Shown: piece by piece, positions 1 to 10,982 of the stretch | Numbering within the stretch: position 1 is the first letter of the stretch | Layout of the letters: each line of letters opens with the position of its first letter | Origin: Apricaphanius iberus | Taxonomy: Eukaryota; Chordata; Actinopteri; Cyprinodontiformes; Aphaniidae | Assembly: GCA_028564705.1 (NCBI GenBank) | Contig: JAPXFQ010002701.1 | Coordinates: 1,566,001-1,630,000, forward strand | DNA: 64,000 nt | Reading direction: 5' to 3' | Notes under the pieces: model-generated | Told to the model about the DNA's origin: nothing | Databases searched by the model: none | Seen by the model: only the letters and a program-made list of their open reading frames with translations | Program-made: the position numbers and the translations under genes

Positions 1-2224
1 CATATTTTTTAGTTAATGGCGTGAAAAAAAATTATTTTATCATGGGGTTCTAAGTACAAAATGACAGTTTTAGAGAGCTATCCTTTTTCACATTAATGGC
101 ATTTAGTGTCTTAAACAGAAAAATTACAGAGATAATGATGGATTGCATTATTAAGAAGGGAAATTCTTTCTCTGTAGATACTAACGGGAACCTCTGAGAG
201 TCATTTTCTTCCCCATATATTTTTAGCACTCTTGTGTGCTAAATGGAATAACAAGATAATGTCACTGGTCGTGTGTGTGCTTCATATTACCATTACGGAA
301 AAAGTGCCTGGAGGGATATAGTACTAGGTTTGCAAATGTAAAGCAAAGTGCAATCCATATACATTGCAAGGCTGCCTGTTCGCTTAACACATCTAATCTT
401 AGACACATACTTGTACTCCTATTGAAATCTGTGCTACAATACTTAATCATACGTGTGTAGTTTATATGTAAAATACATGCAAAAATGCCTGCATAATTTG
501 TTTCAGTGTCAAGCTGTAAAGAATCCTGACATGAGCTCATCTTAGCATCACAAGTTTCCCCGCTTTGCTTTCCTGCCTCTTTCCCCTTCTACTCCAGCAG
601 CTGTCCGTGCATCCTCAAAGTTCACATTGGGTAGTCAACTTCAGGTTTGTTCTGCTCTCTCCTTTCCTGAGCTGACACATGCATGCAGGGAGAAATACAC
701 ACACATGCCCTTGCCAATGCATGCAGTAAGTTTTAGGGGGGAGGAAAAAAGGAGAGTGAGGTGCCTTTTGTGCATTTCTTGACTTGAGAGTGTGCTGCCG
801 CACCATTTTACTGATGACTTCCTATAGCCAAAAGCAAAGTGTCACTTTCCTTCGATTCGCTAATTTGCATTGGTTCCCTTTCCCAGCGTGATTCTGCGTA
901 TCAGTGCCCACAAGCTGAATGTCAGGGTCTCCTCTCAGCATACAAATATCCCGCTGATACACTATGTCATGTATACTCTTGGACATCTCTAACATTTGAT
1001 AATACCCTTGATATTTCACATCAAAATTTCATGTTGCTATTTTTATAACCAAATACCATTATGCTGGGGCTGAACACGTCTTTTCACACCCTAGAGGAAC
1101 TATAATTCATTAGGCACATAGCAATGAGATTTTTACAATAACTACTGTATTTAATCTATTTGATCTCGTGTGAAAGTGACAAGTCCTGAAATGTTCCATT
1201 CTTGTGGATGGGAAGGCATGACTAGACCGAGCAGTATAGGTGATCTGCCATGGCCTCATCTAATCTGATTTGCATGCCAGAGAGAATTATGTAATTGGCA
1301 TTTATGCAGAACAAAGAAGGATCAGCTCACGGAAAAGAAGGGTTTTTCATGTAGAACTGTGTATCTAAGCCTGTTTTCTGCAGCTCTGTGCTGCCTACAG
1401 TTGGCTACTGCGGAGACAGACAAGAGACGACTGTTGTGTGGGACTGTTTGTGTTCGTAGCATACACACGCATGATGTGTTGTATTAGAGCATGATGAGCT
1501 GGCACATGGCTTGCGACAAGGGGGAATACACTGGAAGCTTACCAGATCTTTCACATATGCTACCTCAAATTTGTAAAGCTTTTAGCTCTCCTGTAATTAT
1601 TATATACGAGTCTCAAGACTCTGCACTGTGAATAGAAATGGCAAGTGCTCAAGCTCAGCAACATTTAAATTAGATTTGAACAACATGTTATAGTTATGGG
1701 ACTGGGTGTTGCATTACAGGGTCTAATGCTATTTTAAATAGCAATTAAAGAGCAACAATTCAGCCGTCCAAAGCAAATCTGTTTCCGACATACTAACATA
1801 TTGATTAAATGTATCTAAATGTGTTACGTTTTACTAGAATATTCCAAATTTTCGAAGCAAAGCTCTATTAAAAATTAAAAATTAAAGCGTCAAATTTCTT
1901 ACCTGCATTAGATAACTCTTTGCTCATTTCGAAAAAAAATCATCTTAATTGGTCCTGAAGGCTAAAGCTAACAGGATCAGTTTATTTAAATGCCATCATA
2001 TAAATCTTTAAGGGATTGTCATTTTTTATCTAGCGGTTGTTTACAAATGAAGTCGGTGATTATTTACACTGGAAATGGGGGTGGGATGTGGTGCACCAGA
2101 ATTGATCATCCTGTGTGAAATATGTACCAAGAGTGGAAGATGTAAAAATTTTTCACTCACAGCGTTTTGTGCAATGTAAACACTTGATGTTACCCTAAAC
2201 ACAGTCTACTTTCGGTAAAGTATA
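1..2224. other. Intron, no gene recognised
   Basis: AT-rich unique sequence with no open frame that looks coding. The 1225-1345 stretch resembles a conserved noncoding element and is listed separately. Confidence 0.6.
1225..1345. promoter_or_regulatory. Candidate conserved noncoding element
   Basis: A repeat-free stretch packs a perfect octamer ATTTGCAT (1268-1275), a homeodomain core TAATTG (1292-1297), a POU-like TTTATGCA and a SOX/TCF-like ACAAAG (1311-1316) within 50 bases. Such clusters are typical of neural enhancers, which would fit an msi2 intron. Conservation cannot be tested from one sequence, so this is a hypothesis. Confidence 0.25.
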
Positions 2225-2348
2225 TTGATGGTGGCAGAATTATGCTGTGGGAATCGCTTTTCTTAAGCAGGGAAAGGGATTTTGGTTTGAACTGATAGTG
2301 GAGCTAAATACAGGGAAGTCATGGAGGAAAAGCTGCTGGAGGTTGAAG
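2225..2348 (+). mobile_element. Tc1-like transposase relic (core)
   Basis: This resembles, from memory, the transposase segment of a common teleost Tc1-like family around the GGTGGCAGCATCATG motif, here GGTGGCAGAATTATGCTGTG. It goes on through sequence like GCAGGGAAAGG and GGAGCTAAATACAGGG. It is heavily mutated and has no open frame or inverted repeats. Confidence 0.6.
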
Positions 2349-3754
2349 TGGAGGTTGTTTTACACAGTAAAAGTTGGCTTTAGTCTTTGTCTCTGGATTA
2401 ACCACCTAATCAAGACTCATTAAGTAAAGATGCCAAGCAAAATACCTAATAGGTATATTAGGTAATCTTATTACCTAATAGCTAATAAGAGTTTATAACC
2501 TTTTTAACTAAACCACAGCAAAAAAATCTCTGAATTATCCCTTTAGCTTACTTTCTGCCAAATTTTATGTTTTGAAGATCATGTGGTAAGAACTGACCTA
2601 ATCACCACATTAGAAAAATGGTGCTCTGACAGTTCTAATTAACATGGTCTACTAATCTTTGACTAATAGGTCCTGTAACATCTTTCCAAAGTTACTGTTT
2701 AAAATCTATTTTCTAGATGAAAATGTCTCTGAAAATGTTATAACGAACGGGTTAAGAAAACTATATATTTCCTGCCACAGTGACTTGACAGTAATGTTAT
2801 GATCCGTGATGAATTTTTTATCACATTTCTAATGCACAAGGAAATTAAATTCATTAAACAGACCCCTTTGGAAATGAAGAGCTGTAAAAGAGGCAGATTA
2901 ACTTTAGTTAGAGACACATGACGTCTTTAAATTTGTTCTCTATAACTTTTCCCATTAGCAGTGGTGCTATGTTGTTTTCCCTTTTTGTGAGGCCTTACTA
3001 TTTAAGCAGGACTGATGCGCTGAATGCTTTACTGAGTAATACGTGGAATTCCTCCAAAAAGTGGAGCATGGCCTTGGGCCAAATCTCTCGCTGCGAGCAT
3101 GAGATTCATGCAATGGACTTTATTCTGACACGCGCCTCCTTTTTTCTCACGCTTTGAGTTGTTGACGTCGGTGTTGCCATACCTCTCCTGCAAACCGAGG
3201 CTGATGCCACAATGCAGCCTTGTTGGCCTGATGAGCAGTAAGCTGTTGAATCAAAGTTGGACTGTTATTAGCCTACCTGGTATTATCCAGTCCCATGCGC
3301 TTTATCTGAACGATCTGGCGCTGTGCGGTCTGCGAGAGCAGAAACAAAGTGGAACAGTGTTAAAATGTATAAATGGGCAAATCTTTGGAGAAATGGTTCA
3401 GTTCGGAAAAGCTCAAAGTACCTGCAGAGTAAAAACCCATATATTCGCCCCCCAAAAAAGGGAAAAAAAGAAAAAAAGAAGACTTATAAGATCATTTGTA
3501 TATGATTTTAACTTAATAACTTTTACAAAAATTAATTGAGCGGGAAAATGCCTTTTATGCACATATAAGGATTCATTTCACTGTTGTTGAAAAGGGAGTT
3601 GGTTACAAAGTTGTTAGTTACAAAGTCACCTACAGCATTATGTATTTTAAGCCATTGCTAAGGGACTAGGACAAACGTTGAACACCCTAGAGTCCTTTCA
3701 CATAGGCAAACAAATACTGTATGGCCAACCCCCACCCCTCCTTGATTTTGGAAA
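2349..3754. other. Intron, no gene recognised
   Basis: Between two Tc1-like pieces in the same orientation. The open frames here (for example 2918-3157 and 3159-3539) resemble no protein I know and have simple-sequence tails. They are judged to be chance frames. Confidence 0.55.
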
Positions 3755-3980
3755 ATCTGCAACATTTGAGTCCCTAGATGTGCAAAGCTGGTAGAGACAT
3801 ACCGGAAAAGACTTTCAGCTGTGATCACTGTAAAAGGTGGTTCTTAAAAGAATTCACTTATATAGCATTTTCACTCAACATTATAATTATGGGAACTTGG
3901 AATTGTATAGATTGAAGTGTATTGACATAAAAAAAAATGTACTAAAGTTTAAGGGGTATGAACACTTTTGCTAGTTACTT
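3755..3980 (+). mobile_element. Tc1-like 3' end relic
   Basis: It contains CTAGATGTGCAAAGCTGGTA followed by GAGACATACC, which is the 3' part of a fish Tc1-like transposase gene. It ends with GGGGTATGAACACTTTTGC, which matches that family's inverted-repeat tip (GGGGTATGAATACTTTTGC). It lies in the same orientation as the core relic at 2225-2348 and may belong to the same decayed copy, although the gap is longer than expected. Confidence 0.72.
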
Positions 3981-5769
3981 TTATACAGCAATACATGTAT
4001 GTAATAGTAGTAGTTCCTACAAGTATCAATTGAGCAAAATATTCAGTACAAGTAAGATGCCATAAATATTAAGGTCGTACTAGACAAAGTATGAAGATTT
4101 TATGGTTGAAGTTAGTGTATCATTATTGGTCTCTCTGTCCCCATGTTTTCTTTTTTTTTTATCACCACTGGTTGAAATAAACAAAACATCAAATCATTGT
4201 CTCCGTATTAAGTTCTGCTGCAGTGGACTCCTCAGGCCGGAGGTAAGCAACCTCACTGTGCCATTGTGGACCTGTGTTGATCCGTTGCCGCTGCTTAAAA
4301 CACTGAGCTGTCAGCAGGAGCCAGGTGAGGCAGTTTGCTCTGCTCATCACTCAATGGACATGTTTCATTGGCACCTCGCTGGAGGTCAGCAGTAACTGAC
4401 GGCCCTAGCCGCGAGGGTCAGGCCCACAACCTGACTTCACCCGAAGACTGAATTACACCGCTGGCGAGGCAGGTGGGCAGAACCGAAGCTCGGGGGCCGA
4501 AGATTGTGGCCCAGCACTCTTTCAAAGGGCGTATCTGGATGGCGTGCTGAAATCCAATTGACCACAGTGTCACGCAGCTCCTTTTATACGCCTGATGTGC
4601 ACACTGCTAGGGTGCCAAGGATTTCCTTTTATTTTTCCCCAAACATTTCTAACCCAATAACTATTCTGTGGGGTATCTCACTTGAGTGATGGTGTTGGTG
4701 AAGATGTATCAGATAGGGATTAGGACTTGGAGCTCATCAAAGAAAATAGCCTGGTCAGTGTGACGTGCCGCTTTAAAGTGGCTGAATATTTTAAGGGAGT
4801 CCTCTTTCTCAGAGGAAATGAAATCCATACAAAGAGCGTAGAGCAGGAGGTTTTTGTTTGCTTCTCCCACCGCTCAGGGGCATGGATGGGAGATTTGGAG
4901 ATGTGGAGTAGATTGTTAGGGAGCGAGGCAGTCGGGGCCTATTTTCACCGCAGCTGAGGCCTCCACTAGCCACAAGCAGTTTATATAATTCCAGAGATGA
5001 GAGAACAAAATATCTTCCTCCACACAAAGTGAGCTTTTACTCCCAGCCTCCTCTTTCTTCTTTTATATATCTCATATCTCTTCCCCTCTTTCCCACTTTC
5101 CTTCGGTCACCTCCAGACAAAACTACCTATGCGCATAAAGGACAGTTCGAGGAACTGCAGTCTCGTCACACAAAGACGGGCGCTGTGCAAAAAGTGCCCC
5201 CTTTTACAAGACATCTAGTCAGTATCATTGTGCCTGCTTCGCCATGCATCACCTGCTCCTAAATGACTGTGCATTGTGAGCTGAGTGGATGTGTGGCCAC
5301 GTAACTTGACGCTGGCCGGACAGGATTGCCCAGGGGCTACGCGCGTCACACGGAGAGAACGAGTTAGTCGAGCCATGCCGCTCAGCCCTTCTGAGCGTGC
5401 TTAAGAGTGGAGAATTATTCTGCTCATTTCTGGGTTCCTGTGAAGCGTGACAAAAAAACTTGAGTGCCTCATGCTCGCCCAATTCCCTTCCTGAGAGGAG
5501 CCGAGAGGGCTAGTGGGGGTTTAGAAGTCGTTCAGCAAACACTCACCGCGACAAACGTTAATTACAGCAATTAAGTGGACCCCGCAACCGTTGTCTGGGG
5601 TGACTAAAACACGGCGTCAGAAAGGCAATGACAGATACCAGTGCTGGGATACAGTGGAGCAGAAGCTTGCTGCTAGGTATGGCACGCTAACTGACAGGAG
5701 GACTCATTTTTTATTTTCCTGTAATTGTACAATATATATCTTGAGCTAAAATGTGCAGTGCCTTCATAA
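3981..5769. other. Intron; GC-richer block 4220-5700
   Basis: Unique sequence without a recognisable gene. The part from about 4220 to 5700 is richer in GC than its surroundings and free of visible transposon ends. Open frames at 4102-4395, 4727-4957 and 5029-5262 lack splice context and known domains. Confidence 0.5.
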
Positions 5770-5990
5770 CTGTTCATGTATGTTACAAGCACAATATTTG
5801 GTTTGTTTTCTTGGGATTTTATTGGACAGACCAACACATTAAAGTGCAAAGTTGTAAGGCGAAAGGAAAATTATACATAGTTTCCCCCTTTTTTTTGCTC
5901 AAATCTAATATTTTGTTCAACCCTCTTGAGTCATTACTTAATCCTGGTTGGCTGCAATGAATTTTAGAATGTGCATCAGAGTACAGGGAG
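5770..5990 (-). mobile_element. Tc1-like end relic (antisense)
   Basis: It reads like the terminal region of a fish Tc1-like element from the inverted repeat inward: GGGATTTTATTGGACAGACC, then CAACCCTCTTGAGTCA and GGCTGCAATGAATTTTAG. This corresponds to the usual order of terminal repeat followed by the end of the transposase gene in antisense. Many substitutions; no coding capacity. Confidence 0.62.
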
Positions 5991-6003
5991 AAGAATACAA
6001 ATG

Positions 6004-6011
6004 CAGGCTAC
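6004..6011. repeat. Left target-site duplication (hAT)
   Basis: CAGGCTAC, identical to 6712-6719 on the far side of the 700-bp element. Confidence 0.9.
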
Positions 6012-6711
6012 TAGGGAAGTCCGATATTATAGGCCTAAAGTCATTATCGGCCGATATAGGCATTAAAATGTAATATAGGAAATTATCGGTATCTGTTTTT
6101 ATTTTTTTTAATAAGATGAGTTTTTCACACCATACACATATTATATATCAAACTCTTCAGCTACTTCTTTTCTCTCTCACTGAATGTAAAAATATGACAG
6201 ATTTGAGGTTGAGTTTTTTAGATATTATTTGTTTGAGACAACTTTCAATATATCAAAAGGTAGGTTAATTATTGGCCCTGCTTAAATGTTTGCTGGTGTT
6301 TTATTTTTTTATTCTTGTTTCAGTTTTTTCCACTTTACCTCACTGCTATAAAGGTATAATGTTGTTTACATTTTATAAAAATATAAATTTGTCCTGAGTC
6401 GTGGGCCTTTGTCAGTATTCTCTGTGTGAGAAAATGTTCCAGCTACTTTTGAAGACAAAATAAAAATGGCACCCTTTTCCATTGCCTAACTAAAATTCTA
6501 GTACTTATTACATTTTCTAAATTTTTAAAGCCCAAGTATGCATGATACAAGATATTTCATTGTGGTTACCTAAAAGGGTTTAGTAGTTTTTGTTTTTTAT
6601 GAGGGAGGGTCCCCACATATCGGTATCGGTTTATATCGGTATCGAAAATTATGAGTTAGGCTATATCGGTATATCAGATATCGGTAAAAAAGCCAATATC
6701 GAACATCCCTA
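6012..6711. mobile_element. Non-autonomous hAT-type element, complete
   Basis: Inverted termini TAGGGAAGTCCGATATTA and (reverse complement of the right end) TAGGGATGTTCGATATTGGC bound a 700-bp unit. Its ends are rich in TATCGGTATCGG subterminal repeats. Perfect 8-bp target duplications CAGGCTAC lie at 6004-6011 and 6712-6719, the hAT hallmark. There is no transposase frame inside, so it must have been mobilised in trans. Family name not assigned. Confidence 0.92.
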
Positions 6712-6719
6712 CAGGCTAC
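6712..6719. repeat. Right target-site duplication (hAT)
   Basis: CAGGCTAC, identical to 6004-6011. Confidence 0.9.
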
Positions 6720-9304
6720 ACTTTCCAGATTGATTTTGTAGATAAACCTTAATAACCATGCATCGTTTTGATTATACTTCACTATTATGAGGCACTTTGT
6801 GTCAGTCAGACAGAAAATTCACTAAAAAAGCATAGTTTCTGGTTGTAATGTGACAGAATGTTAAACGGTTCAGCACCTATAAATACAATGCATTTGATGC
6901 CATTTAATAGACTGTGTACTCTCTGAGCATTTACTGTGCCCATCTTCTTGGATATTAATGTTGGCAATAAATCTAAAACCTATGAACAATATCCAACATA
7001 AAAAGCCTTAATTTTACATTAAAGATTAAACAACATGCAAGAGAGAGTAACAATGCTAAAAAAAGATAGTAAGGTGCCCTCAGCATTAGAACTTGGTGGG
7101 CTGACTTTTTACCAGGCAAAATACTTCTTGCGGTTTTTCTCCCACTGGGACAACTGCCATTCTTGTCCTGGAGGTTGAACAGCAGGTCTAAATTCATGAC
7201 ATCCACTAACGGCAAGTTAATATTATAAAATCCTGTCATTAACAAATGCTTGATGACCTTGGCAGCCATGCCACATTATGTGCACTTACTGTTTTTTAGA
7301 ATAAAGTGACTACATAATTAGCTTTGTAGCTCAGTCTCCTGTGTTTCTATGAGGCTTTTTGTTTTTACTTGTAAACATTGGTATTTATTCATTTATGTGT
7401 AGCTAAGTTTTCCTGAAATCCATGGAAGAAAAATATCTCTAGTTGTTATAAGGAAAATGGAGAAAACACATAAATGTTTTGAAATACTAAATTTAGGAAA
7501 ACGCACAAAAAAATACAGTTTGAATATCTAAATTAACCTGCTAACCTCCTACAGTAAAGAATTTATTAAGGAAGATGCTCCTCTCCCTTTTAAAGTCTGT
7601 TTCTGGCTGTAAAAACTGCCAGAAGCTGCATTTTCAAACATCTGCATTTTCTCATACTGCTACATTTGGACAGGTGAGGCTGTTCTATGACTAAAATGGA
7701 TGGGTTTTTATGCCTTGCAACAAATTTGGTTATATTGCAACTTTAGAAATTTTTAAAGTACCATTAGTATTACTGATTCATTGTAACACACTGACTTTGT
7801 AGTTCTGATGAAATTTAGGGTAAATCTATAAAAAATGTATTTTTTCCCCTCAACTTTTATCCTCAATACATAAGTAATGTAAAGTGCACTTATAGTGTTC
7901 AGTGATTTTTCTAAAACTTGAATTAGTGTTCTAAAGGTTTGAGAAATAGGTTTAGGAACAAAGGAATAATGGAATCATATCCTTGTAATTTGGAATTTCA
8001 GAAAAAAAGGATTACATTGCACTACAAACATTTGTATTAGTTTGACAGCATCTGTGTTGAAAATGTAAACATTTGAAAATATATGAACAAAATCTATGTT
8101 AAACAAGGCACCCCAATAAATCCTGAAATAAGACAAAAGACTGACTGTGTTTGAACAGGGAACAGTGATCAACCAAACGGAGATGTTTTACATGATGTCT
8201 GACATTTTGAAGTTGACTGGAATAGACTGTTTATAAAGGTTTATTAATAAAGACTTAAATTAAGGACTTGATTAAAGTTTTTACATGTTGGATGGGTCTT
8301 ACTATGAATTTTAGAACACCACAAGATTAGTCCATTTTGTCCAGTTGCTTAAAGAATGAGTTTTTTCAGTGAAGTCAAACTAAGGTATTATTTTGAGCTT
8401 TGAATGTGAAAGTAAGTAGTTAAATCCTGACTTACTATTGTATCCATGTTTGAAGCTCTTATTTTGATGTAAAAATAGGAATTAGTTTGATATGGAATAA
8501 CTCCATAGAGACGGAGATGAGGAAAAGACTGATTCTGTATCTGTTGAAGTTTTTAAGATATTTATTAGGACCTGAACAGAAACCCATTTCTTGGGTCATT
8601 TCTCTCTCCCTATCTAGACATGAGTAACTCCCTCTCCACAATCTTTCAGAACCTATATCAGAGTGAGCTACTCTACAGACATAACAATGATAGCAGAGTC
8701 CTTCAGTTGAGCAAGAGTAGATAAAATGTCAATTGGTCTCTTCCAACTTCAGGAGCTGAAGAAGAAATAGTTTAAATTTGTTTTTGTAGCACCGGGAAAA
8801 TGAAATGCTCAGTTAGTGATTTGTTCGGTCACTTTGAGCACAGTGACTTTTTAGCTACGGATCTTACAGTCATGGGTTTGCTTCAAAGTCGTATTTAAAA
8901 ACCATGATCTAATAATAATAAAATTATTAATAATAATAATAATAAAAACCATGATCTGTACAAATATATGGAACACCAGCCCCCAGGCTACTATAAGTAA
9001 AAAAATAAAGCAATAAATTGTTAAGCCACATTTTTTACCTTTTAAGTATTGTGTTAAAACGTGCAATGGCATGAAATATACTACCTCGGCTAACACGCTA
9101 ATATCTATGACCACATCCACCCAGATATATAGCTTGTTTACCTATCCTCACACCTAACCTCAACTTCAAACCACGAAGTGTAACATCAGCAGCCAATTCT
9201 CCTGGCAGCTAAACCTCTGGGTCTACGGAGCTTGCCGTGAGCCCTCCTGGTCATAAGCGGGTGGCGGGGGCTAGATCATAACGGACTAAGACTGCCGATC
9301 ATAC
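6720..9304. other. Intron, no gene recognised
   Basis: AT-rich unique sequence. Short open frames (6973-7269, 7975-8172, 8851-9120) are hydrophobic low-complexity frames with no known domain. The stretch just before the 28S-like relic, about 9180-9304, is GC-richer and could be remains of rDNA spacer (ITS2), but I cannot align it. Confidence 0.5.
8911..8945. repeat. (AAT)n microsatellite
   Basis: An interrupted AAT tract flanked on both sides by the same 13 bases, AAAACCATGATCT (8898-8910 and 8945-8957), suggesting a local slippage duplication. Confidence 0.85.
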
Positions 9305-9480
9305 AAAACGATCCGCTGAATGCAAGTATATTACTAAGCGGAGAAAAAGAAAAAAATAATGTTTACTTCAGGAGGGAAGAGCACAGCACCGAATCCCTGC
9401 CCTGGTTTAGCTCTGGCTCGAGGCTCAATGTGAGGCCGGTAACGGACCCCATCGCGCTGCAGTCCGGTCTTGTTTGGGGA
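9305..9480 (+). pseudogene. 28S rRNA 5'-end relic
   Basis: Successive blocks follow the order of the 5' end of nuclear 28S rRNA: CCGCTGAAT, TATTACTAAGCGGAG followed by AAAAGAAA, GAGGGAAGAGC, CCGAATCCC, then after a deletion CGAGGCTCA, TGTGAGGCCGGTAACGG and CGGTCTT. It is diverged, with many substitutions and a missing section of roughly 130 nt compared with intact 28S, so it is an old non-functional copy. No transposon ends or poly-A were seen at its borders. How it arrived (processed rRNA, rDNA fragment or SINE-like spread) is unknown. Confidence 0.78.
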
Positions 9481-10941
9481 TACAGCACCCACCCACTGCC
9501 GCACTGAACTGAAATAAACTGAAAATAGTGAGGGGAATAATTTTTTTCATTTAAACAGACACAGACGGCATTCTTTCATACCAGAGAACATGGAAAAATG
9601 TATAATTACACCAGTATATGAGACGTTTAAACAAAACATAAAAACATCTAAGGACAAGACGGGGACAATATGGAAACAAGGAAGTGCCAAAATAAACTAA
9701 AATGATTATTTAAACTACATAAGGGAAACCATTAACTAAAACTCAAACACAAATTCCTAATATCATAAAAGTCATTGTCTGTTTTTTTTAAATGTTATTA
9801 TAAGTCTAAGCCACAATTTCATCTATTTGCTTCTAATTTTGAGTTTCATTACCTTTAGCTCCGATGGCCACTGTTTGTGGCTAAAAGGATTTTTCATATA
9901 TTCCTTTGATCATTTATTCAGCAGCAGTTTGGTGTATAAAGATAATTTTGTTATGTAGGATGCAGAAGCGTACTGAGAGGTCCTGACTTTTTTTTTTTTT
10001 TTTTTTACTTTTTTACTTTTTTTCTTTGACCAAACTGCATCATTGTAAGGATTGTCAATTTAATCAACACTGCAGTGTTTGATTAGTGTGAAAATGTCAA
10101 TAGAATAAGTCGAGGATTCAGGAAGACATCGAGCTGGCTTGTGCCAGCAGAGATGATGCCTTTCAGGGCTGACCACTGCTGCTTTCACAGAATGGAAGGC
10201 AGAGGACAAAAACAAAGATAGCCCTGTGTTTATGTGGTCATACCATCCCCTGCTTATCGCCTCCTTGTTTTGTTATCTTGTCACTCAGGTGACCACATTT
10301 CAAGAGATGAAGGTTGCACAATGATTAGCTTCATTGTATTCCAACAATGTGTGTTCTTTAGTGTGTGTGTGGGTGTGGATGAAGCAGAGAGATAGGGAGG
10401 CAACGGCTGGGTGTTGGAGTAGCTGTGTGCGTATATGGAGGGAGCTGAGGTTAAGGTTTGTGGAGGCCTATCACAAAAAGCCATTATTGTAATTGAAAGT
10501 TAAAATCCCATTTGTTTACCCCTCTGGTGCTTACCGTCAGCATTAAGACAGGGGTCCTGTTTCAAAAATTAACATTTGTTTTTTGTGTCAGAGGTCAGGC
10601 AGAGGTATATCAACTTACTGCAAACGCTGCCACTCAAAGCAGCTCAAGCAGAAGAGATTATTAACTATAGAAACAATGTTTTTGTTTTCCAGTCACCTTA
10701 TGTTCCGCTGAGCCCTGGCACAGAAACAAATCCAGCTGTGTGAGTAGAATAAGTTCATTTGTTAGCCAAATTATCACAAATAACAAATGAGTCTGTGGTG
10801 ATGTTCGACTCTGTACAGTATGCACCATCTTTACTTGATGCATCAGCAGGATAAAGGACGTGTTTAAAATGTGAAGAAGACCTTAAAAGGAGGAAGCTTT
10901 CCACTATGCTTTAATGGAGTGTTATCTCATATGATTAGCGG
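9481..10941. other. Intron, no gene recognised
   Basis: Unique sequence with a T-rich homopolymer stretch near 9989-10025. No coding or transposon signature seen. Confidence 0.55.
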
Positions 10942-10982
10942 TAGCGCTGGGCGATATGGCCTCAAATCAATATCACAATATA
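10942..10982. mobile_element. hAT-type left tip, cut off by Tc1-like insertion
   Basis: TAGCGCTGGGCGATATGGCC followed by TCAAATCAATATCACAATA matches the terminal repeat of a fish hAT-type family whose other end appears in reverse at 22420-22539. The sequence passes straight into a Tc1-like inverted repeat at a TA, as if a Tc1 element had landed in it. The body of the hAT element is missing. Confidence 0.65.
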
